Source of the DNA: JAVBOD01 sp031551045
GTDB lineage: Bacteria; Bacteroidota; Bacteroidia; Bacteroidales; UBA932
Assembly: GCA_031551045.1 (NCBI GenBank)
Contig: JAVBOD010000012.1
Location: 1 to 44,524, forward strand
Reading direction: 5' to 3'
DNA length: 44,524 nt
The notes under the pieces are model-generated. The model had not been told where the DNA came from and made no database searches. It saw only the letters and a program-made list of their open reading frames with translations. Numbering within the stretch: position 1 is the first letter of the stretch; every line of letters begins with the position of its first letter. Below, piece by piece: positions 8,289 to 18,272 of the stretch. Position numbers and translations under genes: made by a program.

Positions 8289-9296
8289 CTATTTCACCGT
8301 AGCCATGTGGGCTACCATATCGAGCACTTTGTTGGAATAACCCCATTCGTTGTCGTACCACGAAACGAGTTTCACAAAATTTGAATTCAAGGCAATACCG
8401 GCTTTGGCGTCGAACACCGAAGTGCGTTTTTCGTGGATGAAATCCGACGAAACCACGTCGTCTTCCGTGTATCCCAAAATACCTTTCAATTCCCCGTCGG
8501 CAGCAGCTTTGATAGCGGCTTTTATCTCGTCGTACGAAGCGGCTTTTTCAATGCGGCAAGTTAAGTCAACCACCGAAACGTCCAGCGTAGGAACGCGGAA
8601 CGACATACCGGTCAGTTTGCCTTTCAACGCAGGAATCACCACGCCTACGGCTTTTGCCGCGCCGGTGCTGCTCGGAATGATATTCCCGCCGGCCGCGCGT
8701 CCGCCGCGCCAGTCTTTCGCCGAAGGGCCGTCAACGGTCTTTTGGGTGGCGGTAGTAGCATGTACCGTAGTCATCAAGCCTTCTACAATGCCGAATTTGT
8801 CATTTATCACCTTCGCCAACGGAGCCAAACAGTTGGTAGTACAAGAAGCATTGGAGACAATCGTTTCTCCTTTGTATATCTTATGATTCACGCCATATAC
8901 GAACATGGGCGTATCGTCTTTCGAAGGGGCTGACATAATGACACGTTTGGCGCCGGCTTTAATGTGCGCTTCGGCCAGTTCTTTCGTTAAAAACAAACCG
9001 GTTGATTCTACCACATATTCAGCGCCTACTTCGTTCCATTTCAGGTCGGCCGGATTCTTTTCGGCTGTCACACGGATAGCTTGCCCGTTCACCACCAACT
9101 TACCGTCTTTCACTTCGATAGAACCTTTGAATTGGCCGTGTACCGAGTCATAGCGCAACATGTACACCATATACTCCACATCAATCAAGTCGTTGATTCC
9201 TACAATTTCAATGTCATTGCGTTCTTCCATGGCAGCACGGAACACCAAGCGTCCGATACGGCCAAAACCATTGATACCTACTTTAATTTTTGCCAT
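8289..9296 (-). CDS. gapA: Glyceraldehyde-3-phosphate dehydrogenase, type I
   Basis: Glycolytic and gluconeogenic enzyme that oxidises and phosphorylates glyceraldehyde-3-phosphate to 1,3-bisphosphoglycerate with NAD(P). The 335-residue length is standard. The Rossmann dinucleotide-binding start KVGINGFGRIGR is at residues 5-16. The catalytic motif SNASCTTNC contains the nucleophilic Cys at about 152, and TTVHATTATQ gives the active-site His at about 179. The C-terminal WYDNEWGYSNKV is intact. It is divergent from clpC and ends at its own terminator. Confidence 0.97.
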   Translation of the reverse strand: MAKIKVGINGFGRIGRLVFRAAMEERNDIEIVGINDLIDVEYMVYMLRYDSVHGQFKGSIEVKDGKLVVNGQAIRVTAEKNPADLKWNEVGAEYVVESTGLFLTKELAEAHIKAGAKRVIMSAPSKDDTPMFVYGVNHKIYKGETIVSNASCTTNCLAPLAKVINDKFGIVEGLMTTVHATTATQKTVDGPSAKDWRGGRAAGGNIIPSSTGAAKAVGVVIPALKGKLTGMSFRVPTLDVSVVDLTCRIEKAASYDEIKAAIKAAADGELKGILGYTEDDVVSSDFIHEKRTSVFDAKAGIALNSNFVKLVSWYDNEWGYSNKVLDMVAHMATVK

Positions 9297-9339
9297 AATG
9301 TATATTTTTAAAAGTTAATTTTTGCATTCAAGTAATTTA

Positions 9340-9347
9340 CAAAGATA
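9340..9347 (-). promoter_or_regulatory. -7 box of gapA
   Basis: Minus-strand TATCTTTG matches TAnnTTTG, about 44 bp before the gapA ATG. The best -33 candidate is a GTTG about 22 bp upstream, which is weak. Confidence 0.5.
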
Positions 9348-9421
9348 ACAAAAATCTCCATATATGGGGCAACAATTGTCATTCCTGACGAAATAGCATA
9401 ATTTTTAAATTAGGCACACTC

Positions 9422-9453
9422 TTTGCAATATCCTTTTTAAATTGTTATTTTTG
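9422..9453 (+). promoter_or_regulatory. Promoter of clpC
   Basis: TTTG at 9422-9425, a 20-bp spacer and TATTTTTG at 9446-9453 give a full match to the Bacteroidota sigma-A promoter, 32 bp before the clpC ATG. Confidence 0.75.
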
Positions 9454-9485
9454 TATTCATCACAAGAGATAAGAAAAAACACAAC

Positions 9486-11987
9486 ATGAACTTAGAATTA
9501 TCACAGGAAGCGAACCAAATTATCACGTATAGCAAAGAAGAAGCCATGCGCCTCGGTAATTATAATATCGATACGGCTCACTTCATGCTGGGGATTTTGC
9601 GGCAGGAACATAATCAGGCCGTGGATTCCCTGAAAGCATTGGGAGTGGACACTAACGAACTGAAAAGAACATTGGAAGAAAGTTTACGCAATAACCAAAT
9701 AATTTCCTTCGACCAACAGGACAAACTGCTGCTCACCAAGCAGGCCGACAAAATGCTGCGGCAAGCATACTTGGAAGCAATGTCGTTGAAGCACGAAAAA
9801 CCAACGGCTGCCCACTTATTACTGGCCATTTTGAAAGATGAAGACGGCCTTAGCGCTCAACTATTGAAGAAAAACAATGTTGATTATGCACTGGTGTATA
9901 ATCAATTATCCGATAAGGAAATAAAACATCCACGCGCCATTACGGAATACGATGAGGAAAACGAAACCGCACAACAGGGTGGCAAATCGTCGCGACCGCA
10001 AAGCGCACAAGGCGCCCCGCAAAAACAAAGCGATACCCCTATTTTGGACAACTTCGGAGTGGACCTTACAGCACATGCCGCCGAAGGAAAATTAGACCCG
10101 GTAGTTGGCCGCGAACGCGAAATAGAACGGTTGGCGCAAATTCTCAGCCGCCGGAAAAAGAACAACCCGATTTTGATCGGGGAGCCGGGCGTCGGAAAAT
10201 CAGCTATTGCCGAAGGATTGGCTTTACAAATAGCCCAGAAAAAAGTATCGCGGATTTTATTGGGAAAGCGGATTATAGCCTTGGATGTGGGCTCTATTGT
10301 AGCCGGCACAAAATACCGCGGGCAGTTTGAAGAACGCATGAAGGGCATTTTAAACGAATTGACCAAATCGCCCAACATCATTTTGTTTATTGATGAAATT
10401 CATACCATCGTAGGAGCCGGCGGCGCGGCCGGAACACTCGATGCGGCCAATATGCTGAAACCCGCACTGGCACGTGGAGAATTGCAATGTATCGGCGCTA
10501 CTACATTAGATGAATATCGCGAATACATTGAGAAAGATGGCGCTTTGGAACGCCGTTTCCAGAAAATTATGGTGGACCCTACATCGGCCGAAGAAACGAT
10601 TGAAATATTGAACAACATTAAAGAACGTTACGAGAAACACCATCATGTGACCTACACGCCCGATGCCATCAGGGCTTGCGTATCGCTCACACAGCGTTAC
10701 ATTACCGACCGTTGTTTACCGGACAAAGCCATTGATGCATTGGACGAAGCGGGTTCCCGTGTACACATATCCACCATCACCGTGCCGGAGGAAATCACCA
10801 ATCTGGAAAAGGAATTAGAGGACATACGCAATGAGAAACGCGAAGCGGTAAACTCGCATAATTACGAACGGGCAGCCGAATTGCGCGATTTGGAACGCAA
10901 CAAGCAAATGGATTTAGACATTTCACAAAAGAAGTGGAACGAAGAATCGGAACGGCACCGCCAAGTAGTGGACGAGGAGCAAGTGGCGGAAGTCGTGTCA
11001 ATGATGGCCAATATTCCTATTCATCGTGTAGCCGAAGCCGAAGGCGCTCGCCTGCTGAAAATGGCGGACGAGTTGAAAGGCAGCATTATCGGACAGGACG
11101 AAGCCATTGAAAAAGTGGTAAAAGCCATTCGCCGTAACCGCGCCGGATTGAAAGACCCGAACAAACCCATCGGGACGTTTATTTTCTTGGGCCCTACAGG
11201 AGTGGGTAAAACACAATTGGCAAAAGTTCTTTCAAAATATTTATTCGATTCCACGGAGAATATGATTCGTATCGACATGAGCGAATACATGGAAAAATTT
11301 GCTATCAGCCGCTTGATTGGGGCGCCTCCGGGTTATGTAGGATACGAAGAAGGCGGCCAACTGACCGAACGTGTGCGGCGCAAACCATATTCGGTCGTAC
11401 TGTTGGACGAAATTGAAAAAGCACACCCCGATGTGTACAACCTCTTACTGCAAGTATTCGACGAAGGCCGCCTCACCGACAGCAACGGCCGCTATGTGGA
11501 CTTCCGCAACACGGTGCTGATTATGACTTCGAATATTGGCAGCCGCGAGTTGAAAGATTTCGGGCAAGGCGTTGGTTTTGCCACCGCCACTAAACGCGAT
11601 GTGATGGAAAACACCCGCAGCGTAATTGAAAAAGCATTAGGAAAAACATTTACGCCGGAATTTTTGAACCGCGTGGACGAAAATATTATTTTCAACCCGC
11701 TGACCAAAGGAGATATTTTCAAAATTATCGACATTGAATTGGCCGAACTGTACAAACGTATTAACCAATTGGGATATAAGGTGGAAATTACATCCGAAGC
11801 TAAAGATTTTGTAGCGGAAAGAGGCTACGATTCGCAATATGGCGCACGCCCGTTGAAACGCGCCGTACAAAAATACCTCGAAGACAACATGGCCGAAGCG
11901 ATTATCCGCCTGCAACTAAAACCCGGACAAGTGTTGAAGGTGGCGTTGAATGAAGAAAAGAACGATGTGGTAGTTCGTGCGGAATAA
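9486..11987 (+). CDS. clpC: ATP-dependent Clp protease ATP-binding subunit ClpC
   Basis: Hsp100 AAA+ unfoldase that feeds substrates to ClpP or disaggregates proteins. The order of parts is: Clp N-domain repeats (1-150), first AAA+ module with GEPGVGKS at about 232-239 and LFIDEIHTIVGAGG at about 300, middle domain with the UVR motif NYERAAELRDLE near 455, second AAA+ module with GPTGVGKT near 569 and LLDEIEKAHPDV near 638, and the C-terminal small domain. The UVR motif and short middle region point to ClpC rather than ClpB; the length of 833 also fits. It has a complete promoter and is followed 79 bp later by tpx, together a stress-response pair. Confidence 0.95.
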   Translation: MNLELSQEANQIITYSKEEAMRLGNYNIDTAHFMLGILRQEHNQAVDSLKALGVDTNELKRTLEESLRNNQIISFDQQDKLLLTKQADKMLRQAYLEAMSLKHEKPTAAHLLLAILKDEDGLSAQLLKKNNVDYALVYNQLSDKEIKHPRAITEYDEENETAQQGGKSSRPQSAQGAPQKQSDTPILDNFGVDLTAHAAEGKLDPVVGREREIERLAQILSRRKKNNPILIGEPGVGKSAIAEGLALQIAQKKVSRILLGKRIIALDVGSIVAGTKYRGQFEERMKGILNELTKSPNIILFIDEIHTIVGAGGAAGTLDAANMLKPALARGELQCIGATTLDEYREYIEKDGALERRFQKIMVDPTSAEETIEILNNIKERYEKHHHVTYTPDAIRACVSLTQRYITDRCLPDKAIDALDEAGSRVHISTITVPEEITNLEKELEDIRNEKREAVNSHNYERAAELRDLERNKQMDLDISQKKWNEESERHRQVVDEEQVAEVVSMMANIPIHRVAEAEGARLLKMADELKGSIIGQDEAIEKVVKAIRRNRAGLKDPNKPIGTFIFLGPTGVGKTQLAKVLSKYLFDSTENMIRIDMSEYMEKFAISRLIGAPPGYVGYEEGGQLTERVRRKPYSVVLLDEIEKAHPDVYNLLLQVFDEGRLTDSNGRYVDFRNTVLIMTSNIGSRELKDFGQGVGFATATKRDVMENTRSVIEKALGKTFTPEFLNRVDENIIFNPLTKGDIFKIIDIELAELYKRINQLGYKVEITSEAKDFVAERGYDSQYGARPLKRAVQKYLEDNMAEAIIRLQLKPGQVLKVALNEEKNDVVVRAE

Positions 11988-12066
11988 TTGCGGAACGAAT
12001 GTTGTATTTTAAGTCGCACAAGCGTAAACAACAACTGCAAATAACATATTCAAATACTAAAAAATT

Positions 12067-12573
12067 ATGGCAAAAGTAACATTCAAAGGTAATCCGGTTA
12101 CCTTGATCGGAACAGAAATAAAAGTAGGCGACAAAGCGCCTGACTTTATTGTAACGGCAAAAGACTTGAGTCTGAAAACACTGAAAGACTATGAAGGAAA
12201 AATTAAAATTTTATCAATTTTTCCAAGTATCGACACAGGTGTGTGTGCTATGCAAACCCGCACTTTCAACAAAAAAGCCGGCGAACTGGCTGGTAATGTC
12301 ACAGTATTGTGTATTTCCATGGACTTACCTTTTGCACAGAATCGATTCTGCGCAGCGGAAGGAATCGATCATGTAGTAACACTTTCGGATTATCGTAGCG
12401 CCGACTTCGGAACCAAATACGGATTCTTAATTGAAGAACTTCATTTACTTGCGCGTGGAGTCGTTGTGCTGGATGATAAAAACGTGGTACGCTATGTAGA
12501 ATACGTACCCGAAGTAGGCACTGAGCCGAACTATGATGCAGCTATGGAAGCAATAAGGAAGATTGCCGGATAG
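12067..12573 (+). CDS. tpx: Thiol peroxidase (atypical 2-Cys peroxiredoxin)
   Basis: Reduces hydrogen and organic peroxides using thioredoxin as electron donor. All Tpx marks are present in 168 residues: the peroxidatic Cys60 in SIDTGVC and the resolving Cys95 in SMDLPFAQNRFC, matching the usual spacing. The N-terminal strand VTFKGNPVTLIGTEIKVGD and the C-terminal EVGTEPNYDAAMEAI are typical. It may be cotranscribed with clpC or use an unseen promoter in the 79-bp gap, and it ends at a strong terminator. Confidence 0.97.
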   Translation: MAKVTFKGNPVTLIGTEIKVGDKAPDFIVTAKDLSLKTLKDYEGKIKILSIFPSIDTGVCAMQTRTFNKKAGELAGNVTVLCISMDLPFAQNRFCAAEGIDHVVTLSDYRSADFGTKYGFLIEELHLLARGVVVLDDKNVVRYVEYVPEVGTEPNYDAAMEAIRKIAG

Positions 12574-12593
12574 CGATTACGATAAATAGCAGA

Positions 12594-12626
12594 AAGCCTG
12601 ACAACATCATTTTGTTAGGCTTTTTT
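12594..12626 (+). terminator. Intrinsic terminator after tpx
   Basis: AAGCCTGACAA and TTGTTAGGCTT form an 11-bp stem with one G-T pair, followed by a run of T, 21 bp past the tpx stop. Confidence 0.85.
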
Positions 12627-12644
12627 ATTGAAATACCAATAGCA

Positions 12645-13082
12645 TTACTCCGACGGGGTGGATAAGTCTTGCATGACCGGAGTTTTATGAATGGAAACAA
12701 TGCTATCTACCACATACTTGCTATATCCGCGCCAAGGCAAAGCGCCTTTATATTCTTTATAGTGCAACTCCACTTCGGCGCCACCGCTCAACATGAGCCG
12801 TTCTGCCACTCCTTTGTCGGACACGGAAAATTCAAATTCATACGACTGTATCGCTCCGGGCGCTCCGCCGCGGAATCCGGCTTGTATCAGTTTTCCTTCG
12901 TAGGTTTTAAAAATATACCCTTTATACACTACGTAATTCAACGTGCCGGTTTTTACGCCGGTACCGAACACGAAATAGTATTGTACATAAATAAAAATCG
13001 CCAATCCGGCCAATACGATAGCCAATGTTATAAACATTGCTTTCCGAAAACGTCTTTTCGGTTTAGGAGTATTTTCAGACAT
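12645..13082 (-). CDS. Small single-pass membrane protein, unknown function
   Basis: The product has 145 residues: a basic cytoplasmic head (SENTPKPKRRFRKA), one transmembrane helix (about residues 15-36, MFITLAIVLAGLAIFIYVQYY) shorter in its core, then a roughly 100-residue beta-rich extracytoplasmic domain with GVKTGTLNYVVYKGYIFKTYEGKLIQ. The GxRxGxL...KGxxFKTYEGxL pattern recalls a conserved Bacteroidota membrane family sometimes mislabelled 6-phosphogluconate dehydrogenase; no dehydrogenase motif is present. It lies 65 bp downstream of the NamZ-like gene on the same strand and may share its transcript. Confidence 0.85.
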   Translation of the reverse strand: MSENTPKPKRRFRKAMFITLAIVLAGLAIFIYVQYYFVFGTGVKTGTLNYVVYKGYIFKTYEGKLIQAGFRGGAPGAIQSYEFEFSVSDKGVAERLMLSGGAEVELHYKEYKGALPWRGYSKYVVDSIVSIHKTPVMQDLSTPSE

Positions 13083-13147
13083 AGTTGTACTTTTTTCTTA
13101 TCATTTTCCCTGTCATTATTCACTTCATTCAGAATGATAAAATGTGT

Positions 13148-14329
13148 TTATTCAAAATCCGGATAAAGTAAATATTTTTTGCGTAATTGTTTAAAATCTG
13201 AGAGTTCTTTTTGCCACGATGCACGTATTTCATCGGCAGAGCAGTTCTGCGCTATCAGTTTCTGCACACGCTCCGTTCCCCACAGCTTCGTGCTGTACGT
13301 CGTAAAGAAATGCGCCTTGTCCGGGTAATTGGCATAAGCTTCTACCAACCATTCCAAGTGAATTTTTCCGGCAGCAATCAATTCTTTTTGGGGGAAATTA
13401 CGTAAATCCACACCATAACATAATTTATCCAACAAGGGCGGATTTTTGGCGCCTTCTATAGAGTGCGGCGTAAACGTAAAAGTGTAAATCCCCTTATAGG
13501 CCGGATGTCCGAAAACCTGAAACGGATAGTCCGTTCCACGCCCTAAGCTCACCACCGTTCCTTCAAAATAACAAGTGGAAGGATACAAATACACGGCTTG
13601 CATGCCGGGCAAATTCGGCGAAGGTTTTACCGGCAACTCATAAAGCGTTTTATGTGTATAATTTTTGCAGGAAATAACTGTCAACTCGCAATGTACTTTG
13701 TTTTTCAACCAAGCTTCCTCATTCATCATTGTTGCCAATTCTCCCACCGTCATGCCATGCACTACCGGAATCGGGTGCATGCCCACAAAAGATTGATTTT
13801 TTAATTCCAATACCGGGCCGTCCACATAAAAACCATTCGGATTCGGACGGTCTAATACCATCACCGGAATGCCTTGTTCGGCGCAAGCTTCCATCACATA
13901 ATGCATGGTAGAAATGTAGGTAAAAAAGCGTACGCCCACATCCTGCATATCGAACAGCATGCAATCAATTCCTTTTAACTGCGCGGGAGTCGGCTTCTTG
14001 GTATTTCCATAAATAGAAGCTATTTCGATACCCGTTTTAGCATCTTTCGCCGTATTAACATTTTCCCCGGCATCGGCTGTTCCGCGGAAACCGTGTTCCG
14101 GCGCATAAATCCGAACCACGTTCACTTTTTTTTCCAACAACACATCCACCAAATGTTTTTCACCAATCATGGATGTGTGGTTTGCTGTAACGCCCACCCG
14201 CTTTCCTTTCAAGAGCGGTAAATAAGCATCCGCTTGTTCGGCGCCGGTTTGTAGCGGTTGCGCACAAGCAGATTGTATCATTACAATATACAAAATAATT
14301 AAGAATCCTGCCGTTTTCAAATAATTCAT
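13148..14329 (-). CDS. DUF1343 / NamZ-like exo-beta-N-acetylmuramidase
   Basis: Exported protein of the DUF1343 family, whose founding characterised member NamZ releases N-acetylmuramic acid from the non-reducing ends of peptidoglycan fragments. The protein has 393 residues with an N-terminal signal peptide ending near IQSACAQ; an ACA|Q cleavage is likely, though a weak lipobox around the Cys cannot be excluded. Conserved blocks are GKRVGVTANHTSMIG, RIYAPEHGFRG, CMLFDMQDVGVRFFTYISTM, VLDRPNPNG, PVVHGMTVGELA, SPNLPG and SLGRGTDYPFQVFG. Together with anmK (24739) and the M23 peptidase it suggests wall turnover and MurNAc salvage, although these genes are not adjacent. Confidence 0.88.
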   Translation of the reverse strand: MNYLKTAGFLIILYIVMIQSACAQPLQTGAEQADAYLPLLKGKRVGVTANHTSMIGEKHLVDVLLEKKVNVVRIYAPEHGFRGTADAGENVNTAKDAKTGIEIASIYGNTKKPTPAQLKGIDCMLFDMQDVGVRFFTYISTMHYVMEACAEQGIPVMVLDRPNPNGFYVDGPVLELKNQSFVGMHPIPVVHGMTVGELATMMNEEAWLKNKVHCELTVISCKNYTHKTLYELPVKPSPNLPGMQAVYLYPSTCYFEGTVVSLGRGTDYPFQVFGHPAYKGIYTFTFTPHSIEGAKNPPLLDKLCYGVDLRNFPQKELIAAGKIHLEWLVEAYANYPDKAHFFTTYSTKLWGTERVQKLIAQNCSADEIRASWQKELSDFKQLRKKYLLYPDFE

Positions 14330-14367
14330 AAATACTTATTAAGAGTTGTGTAAAAGACAACTATTTT

Positions 14368-14524
14368 ACCACAAAGGCGCTCAAAGGGCATTTGCAAAGG
14401 AACACAAAGATTTAGATATTATTGGCCTTCTTTGTTATACCTGGTGAACTGCTTGGATTTGACAAATTTTAAAAATTTGTCAAATCTCTTAAAACCTTTG
14501 TGCGCTGAGTGCCCTTAGTGGTTA
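14368..14524. repeat. MITE-like element with imperfect terminal inverted repeats
   Basis: The left end ACCACAAAGGCGCTCAAAGG and the complement of the right end (ACCACTAAGGGCACTCAGCG) are similar, giving roughly 30-nt imperfect inverted ends on a 157-bp unit. Inside, at 14456-14486, a perfect 15-bp inverted repeat (arm GATTTGACAAATTTT) flanks a single A. It fills most of the gap between the NamZ-like gene and deoC. ACCACAAAGG-type sequences are common intergenic repeats in Bacteroidota. No coding potential is seen. Confidence 0.6.
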
Positions 14525-14531
14525 GTTATCT

Positions 14532-15395
14532 TTAAAAATAGACCACTGATTTATTTTCCATACTGCTCAGCAAATTGTTGGCTAAGCGGCTGGCTCCGAA
14601 ACGGAATAACGATGAATGGAGCCATTCGCTGCCCAACACATGGCTGACAATAGCATAATACACCAACGCATCGTCGGAAGAAACAATACCGCCGGCCGGT
14701 TTAAAACCGACTTTCTTCCCCGTTTTTTCATAAAACGCTTTGATGCATTGCGTCATCACCCAAGCGGCTTCGGGCGTTGCAGCCGGCTCCAGCTTTCCGG
14801 TAGAAGTCTTGATAAAATCGGCGCCGGCTTCCATCGACAACAGGCTGGCGACGGCGATCTGTTCCGGCGATAACACGCCTGTTTCCAAAATCACTTTTAA
14901 ATGCGCTTTTCCTATCGCTTCTTTCAATTGCCTTATTTCGTCGGCCATTTCATTTAATTCTCCGGCCAAAAATTTCGATAAGGAGATCACGATATCGATT
15001 TCGTCGGCGCCTTGCTCCACCGCCATACGGCATTCCTCGCGCTTAACAGCCGTATAGGTTTGTGACGAGGGAAATCCGGCCGCCACGGAAGCAATATTTA
15101 CCGCCGGAATTTTCAACGAAGTTTTGACCGCATTCACCATCGTAGGATAGATACAAATGGCCGCCACATTACGATAACGGGGATATGTTTTCGAAAAATT
15201 ATTTACTTTTGCCGTCATTGCACGTACTTTTTCCTCGGTATCGGTAGCATTCAGCGTCGTTAAATCTATCAAACTTAAACATTGCGCATAGATATCGTGT
15301 TGGCGCAATACGGGCAATTTCCCTGTTATCTCCAACAAATGCGAGTGCACGTTCTTGAAGTCGATATTGATATTGTATTTTTTTAAAATTTCCAT
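14532..15395 (-). CDS. deoC: Deoxyribose-phosphate aldolase
   Basis: Cleaves 2-deoxyribose-5-phosphate to glyceraldehyde-3-phosphate and acetaldehyde in deoxynucleoside breakdown. The Schiff-base lysine sits in GADFIKTSTGK (around residue 190) and the second active-site lysine in KVGFKPAGGI. The early catalytic segment is LIDLTTLNATDTEEKV, and EIDIVISLSKFLAGE is also typical. I chose the ATG at 15395 (MEILKKYNINIDF); an ATG at 15410 would add MNKYI. This is the longer Bacteroidota form, with an N-terminal helix before the barrel. No nucleoside phosphorylase gene is adjacent. Confidence 0.94.
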   Translation of the reverse strand: MEILKKYNINIDFKNVHSHLLEITGKLPVLRQHDIYAQCLSLIDLTTLNATDTEEKVRAMTAKVNNFSKTYPRYRNVAAICIYPTMVNAVKTSLKIPAVNIASVAAGFPSSQTYTAVKREECRMAVEQGADEIDIVISLSKFLAGELNEMADEIRQLKEAIGKAHLKVILETGVLSPEQIAVASLLSMEAGADFIKTSTGKLEPAATPEAAWVMTQCIKAFYEKTGKKVGFKPAGGIVSSDDALVYYAIVSHVLGSEWLHSSLFRFGASRLANNLLSSMENKSVVYF

Positions 15396-15483
15396 AATAT
15401 ATTTATTCAAAGTTTATTATTCCAAGTTTCAGTCCACAGATTTATATATTCTCCATCTGGTATCAATTACAAATTTTTCGCGT

Positions 15484-15530
15484 TGCCCGCCTGAATGACG
15501 AATCCGGGCAGGCTCAGAATGACAAGGTCA
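15484..15530. repeat. Palindromic repeat, copy 1 (CCCGCCTGAA...CGGGCAGG)
   Basis: TGCCCGCCTGAA and ATCCGGGCAGG flank a short centre; TGCCCG pairs with CGGGCA. A second copy with the same ends but a different centre is at 30397-30430. It lies in the deoC/ispH gap. Confidence 0.6.
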
Positions 15531-15543
15531 ATAGCTATCGTCC

Positions 15544-16458
<915 letters not shown>

Positions 16459-16478
16459 AAAGAATCAAGTTTGACTCA

Positions 16479-17171
16479 TTAAATTTTTAAATCATTGAAT
16501 AGTTTCTTGAACCATTCCATTTGCTGCGCCGGCGTCATATTACTATTATCGAGCAACACGGCATCGCCGGCTTTGCATAACGGCGCCACCGCACGGTGTT
16601 CGTCTTCATAATCGCGCTGCACCACATTTTGATAAATTTCATCAAACGTAACGTTGCTTCCTTTTTCCCGCAACTCCTTAAAACGTCGTTCGGCACGCAC
16701 TTTAGGGTCGGCCGTCATAAATATTTTCAGTTCTGCATGCGGAAATACAACAGTCCCGATATCGCGCCCATCCATTACCACGCCTTTATCCTTTCCTATT
16801 AACTGTTGCTGGTGCACTAAATGCGAACGCACTTCGGGAATCGCACTCACACGGCTCACGTGTTGCGATACCTGAATGCCGCGAATTTCTTTCTCCACAT
16901 TTTCCCCGTTCAGGAATGTGCTGTTTTGCCCGCCTATCAAGCGAAATGTAATATGTATATCCGGCAATGCCCGCAACAATGTATCTACAGCAATATCGCC
17001 CTGCTCGTCAATCCAGCCCTTTCGTAAACCATAAAGCGTCACGGCGCGGTACATGGCGCCCGTGTCCACATAAGTATATCCTAAATAGGCCGCCAAAGCC
17101 TTGGCAAACGAGCTTTTCCCTGTGGACGAATGTCCGTCGATAGCGATAATAATTTTCTTTTCTTTATTCAT
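16479..17171 (-). CDS. cmk: Cytidylate kinase
   Basis: Phosphorylates CMP and dCMP to the diphosphates using ATP, in the cytoplasm. The P-loop is IAIDGHSSTGKSSFAK (about residues 9-24). The CMP-binding region includes YVDTGAMYRAVTLYGL, and VVMDGRDIGTVVFP and the lid RAERRFKEL follow. The length of 230 is normal. It heads the cmk-ispH unit and is divergent from ppx, with an 81-bp gap holding back-to-back promoters. Confidence 0.97.
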   Translation of the reverse strand: MNKEKKIIIAIDGHSSTGKSSFAKALAAYLGYTYVDTGAMYRAVTLYGLRKGWIDEQGDIAVDTLLRALPDIHITFRLIGGQNSTFLNGENVEKEIRGIQVSQHVSRVSAIPEVRSHLVHQQQLIGKDKGVVMDGRDIGTVVFPHAELKIFMTADPKVRAERRFKELREKGSNVTFDEIYQNVVQRDYEDEHRAVAPLCKAGDAVLLDNSNMTPAQQMEWFKKLFNDLKI

Positions 17172-17191
17172 TTACAATATAAGATATTCTA

Positions 17192-17199
17192 CAAATTTA
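17192..17199 (-). promoter_or_regulatory. -7 box of cmk-ispH
   Basis: Minus-strand TAAATTTG matches TAnnTTTG, 20 bp before the cmk ATG. No TTTG is seen at -33. Confidence 0.45.
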
Positions 17200-17220
17200 A
17201 TGAAAAAACGGAAAAAATCG

Positions 17221-17228
17221 TATTTTTG
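17221..17228 (+). promoter_or_regulatory. -7 box of ppx
   Basis: TATTTTTG matches TAnnTTTG, 24 bp before the ppx ATG. The upstream partner would be TTTA at a 21-bp spacing, within the cmk promoter region. Confidence 0.5.
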
Positions 17229-17252
17229 TAAAATTATAAAACGCGATTAATA

Positions 17253-18176
17253 ATGCAAGTAGCTGTAATGGATTTGGGAACAAATGTGTACAACCTTTTA
17301 GTGGCGGAGGTTGACGGAAAGTCGTGGAAAATATTGCACGAGGCAAAACTTCCCGCACGGCTTGGCGACGGCGGTTTGCAAAACGGCATATTGTCCGAAA
17401 ACGCATTTGCATCGGCCACCAACACGTTAACCTCGCTTCTGTCATTAATAAAAGACTGGGGGGGAGTCGATAAAATAGTTGCATTTGCCACTTCGGCTGT
17501 GCGCGATGCCCAAAATAGAGAGGCTTTTATAACACATATCAAACAACATACGGGGCTTGAAATCGAGGCTATTTCGGGCGATTGTGAAGCGGCGTTGACC
17601 TGTAAAGGAATCCAACTGGGCGTACCGATTCACGAACCGGTGTTGATGCTCGATATTGGCGGAGGAAGCAATGAATTTATGATTGCCGATAACCGCCAGC
17701 TATTCTGGAAACATAGTTTCCCGATCGGCATGGCGCGATTGCTCGAAAAATTTAAACCCAGCAATCCTATCAAACCGGAAGAAGTCGCCCGCATTGAAAA
17801 ATATATCGACCATGAATTGTCGTTGCTCTGGGAAACCATGAGTAACTATACGGTTCGCACCTTGGTCGGCTCGTCCGGTACGTTTGAAACCTACCGCTCT
17901 ATGTTGAACAATGGAAAAATCAACGACGGCACGTATTATGAAATCGACATAGAAGCCTACCGTCGTTTACACGCCGTTTTATTACAATCGACCACCGATG
18001 AACGCTTACTGATGCAATGGATGCCGGCAGTTAGAGCAGACTTTATTGTTTTAGCCAGTATTTTTACTAATTTTGTATTCGCAAAAACCGGGATTGAAAA
18101 AATCATACAGTCAACTTATTCATTAAAAGAAGGCGCCATGCAAATGGTTGTAGAGAGAATGATGGATGAATTATGA
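17253..18176 (+). CDS. Ppx/GppA family exopolyphosphatase / pppGpp phosphohydrolase
   Basis: Actin-fold phosphatase that removes terminal phosphates from polyphosphate or converts pppGpp to ppGpp. This short family branch cannot be assigned to one substrate. The first phosphate loop is AVMDLGTNVYNLLVAE (canonical family DxGSNS reads DLGTNV here), ATSAVRDAQNRE follows, and the second loop LMLDIGGGSNEFMI is near residue 135. TLVGSSGTFET is the adenosine-like motif. At 307 residues it is the compact two-domain form without a C-terminal HD domain. The NtrC-like regulator follows 96 bp later on the same strand. Confidence 0.92.
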   Translation: MQVAVMDLGTNVYNLLVAEVDGKSWKILHEAKLPARLGDGGLQNGILSENAFASATNTLTSLLSLIKDWGGVDKIVAFATSAVRDAQNREAFITHIKQHTGLEIEAISGDCEAALTCKGIQLGVPIHEPVLMLDIGGGSNEFMIADNRQLFWKHSFPIGMARLLEKFKPSNPIKPEEVARIEKYIDHELSLLWETMSNYTVRTLVGSSGTFETYRSMLNNGKINDGTYYEIDIEAYRRLHAVLLQSTTDERLLMQWMPAVRADFIVLASIFTNFVFAKTGIEKIIQSTYSLKEGAMQMVVERMMDEL

Positions 18177-18272
18177 GTTATTCATGGTATGTTTCTGGGT
18201 TATTATTGTAAGCCTGAAACATGAAATACCAAGCAGGAAACCTGAAACTAAAAAATTTGAAATAATAAACAT

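Noticed and set aside
12645..13082. 6-phosphogluconate dehydrogenase label used for similar small proteins
   Set aside because: No dinucleotide-binding or catalytic motif is present in this 145-residue membrane protein.
18189..18222. Hairpin ATGTTTCTGG/CCTGAAACAT between ppx and the NtrC-like gene
   Set aside because: The stem has a mismatch, there is no T tract, and the surrounding CCTGAAAC repeats look like low-complexity intergenic sequence; not strong enough to call a terminator or regulator.
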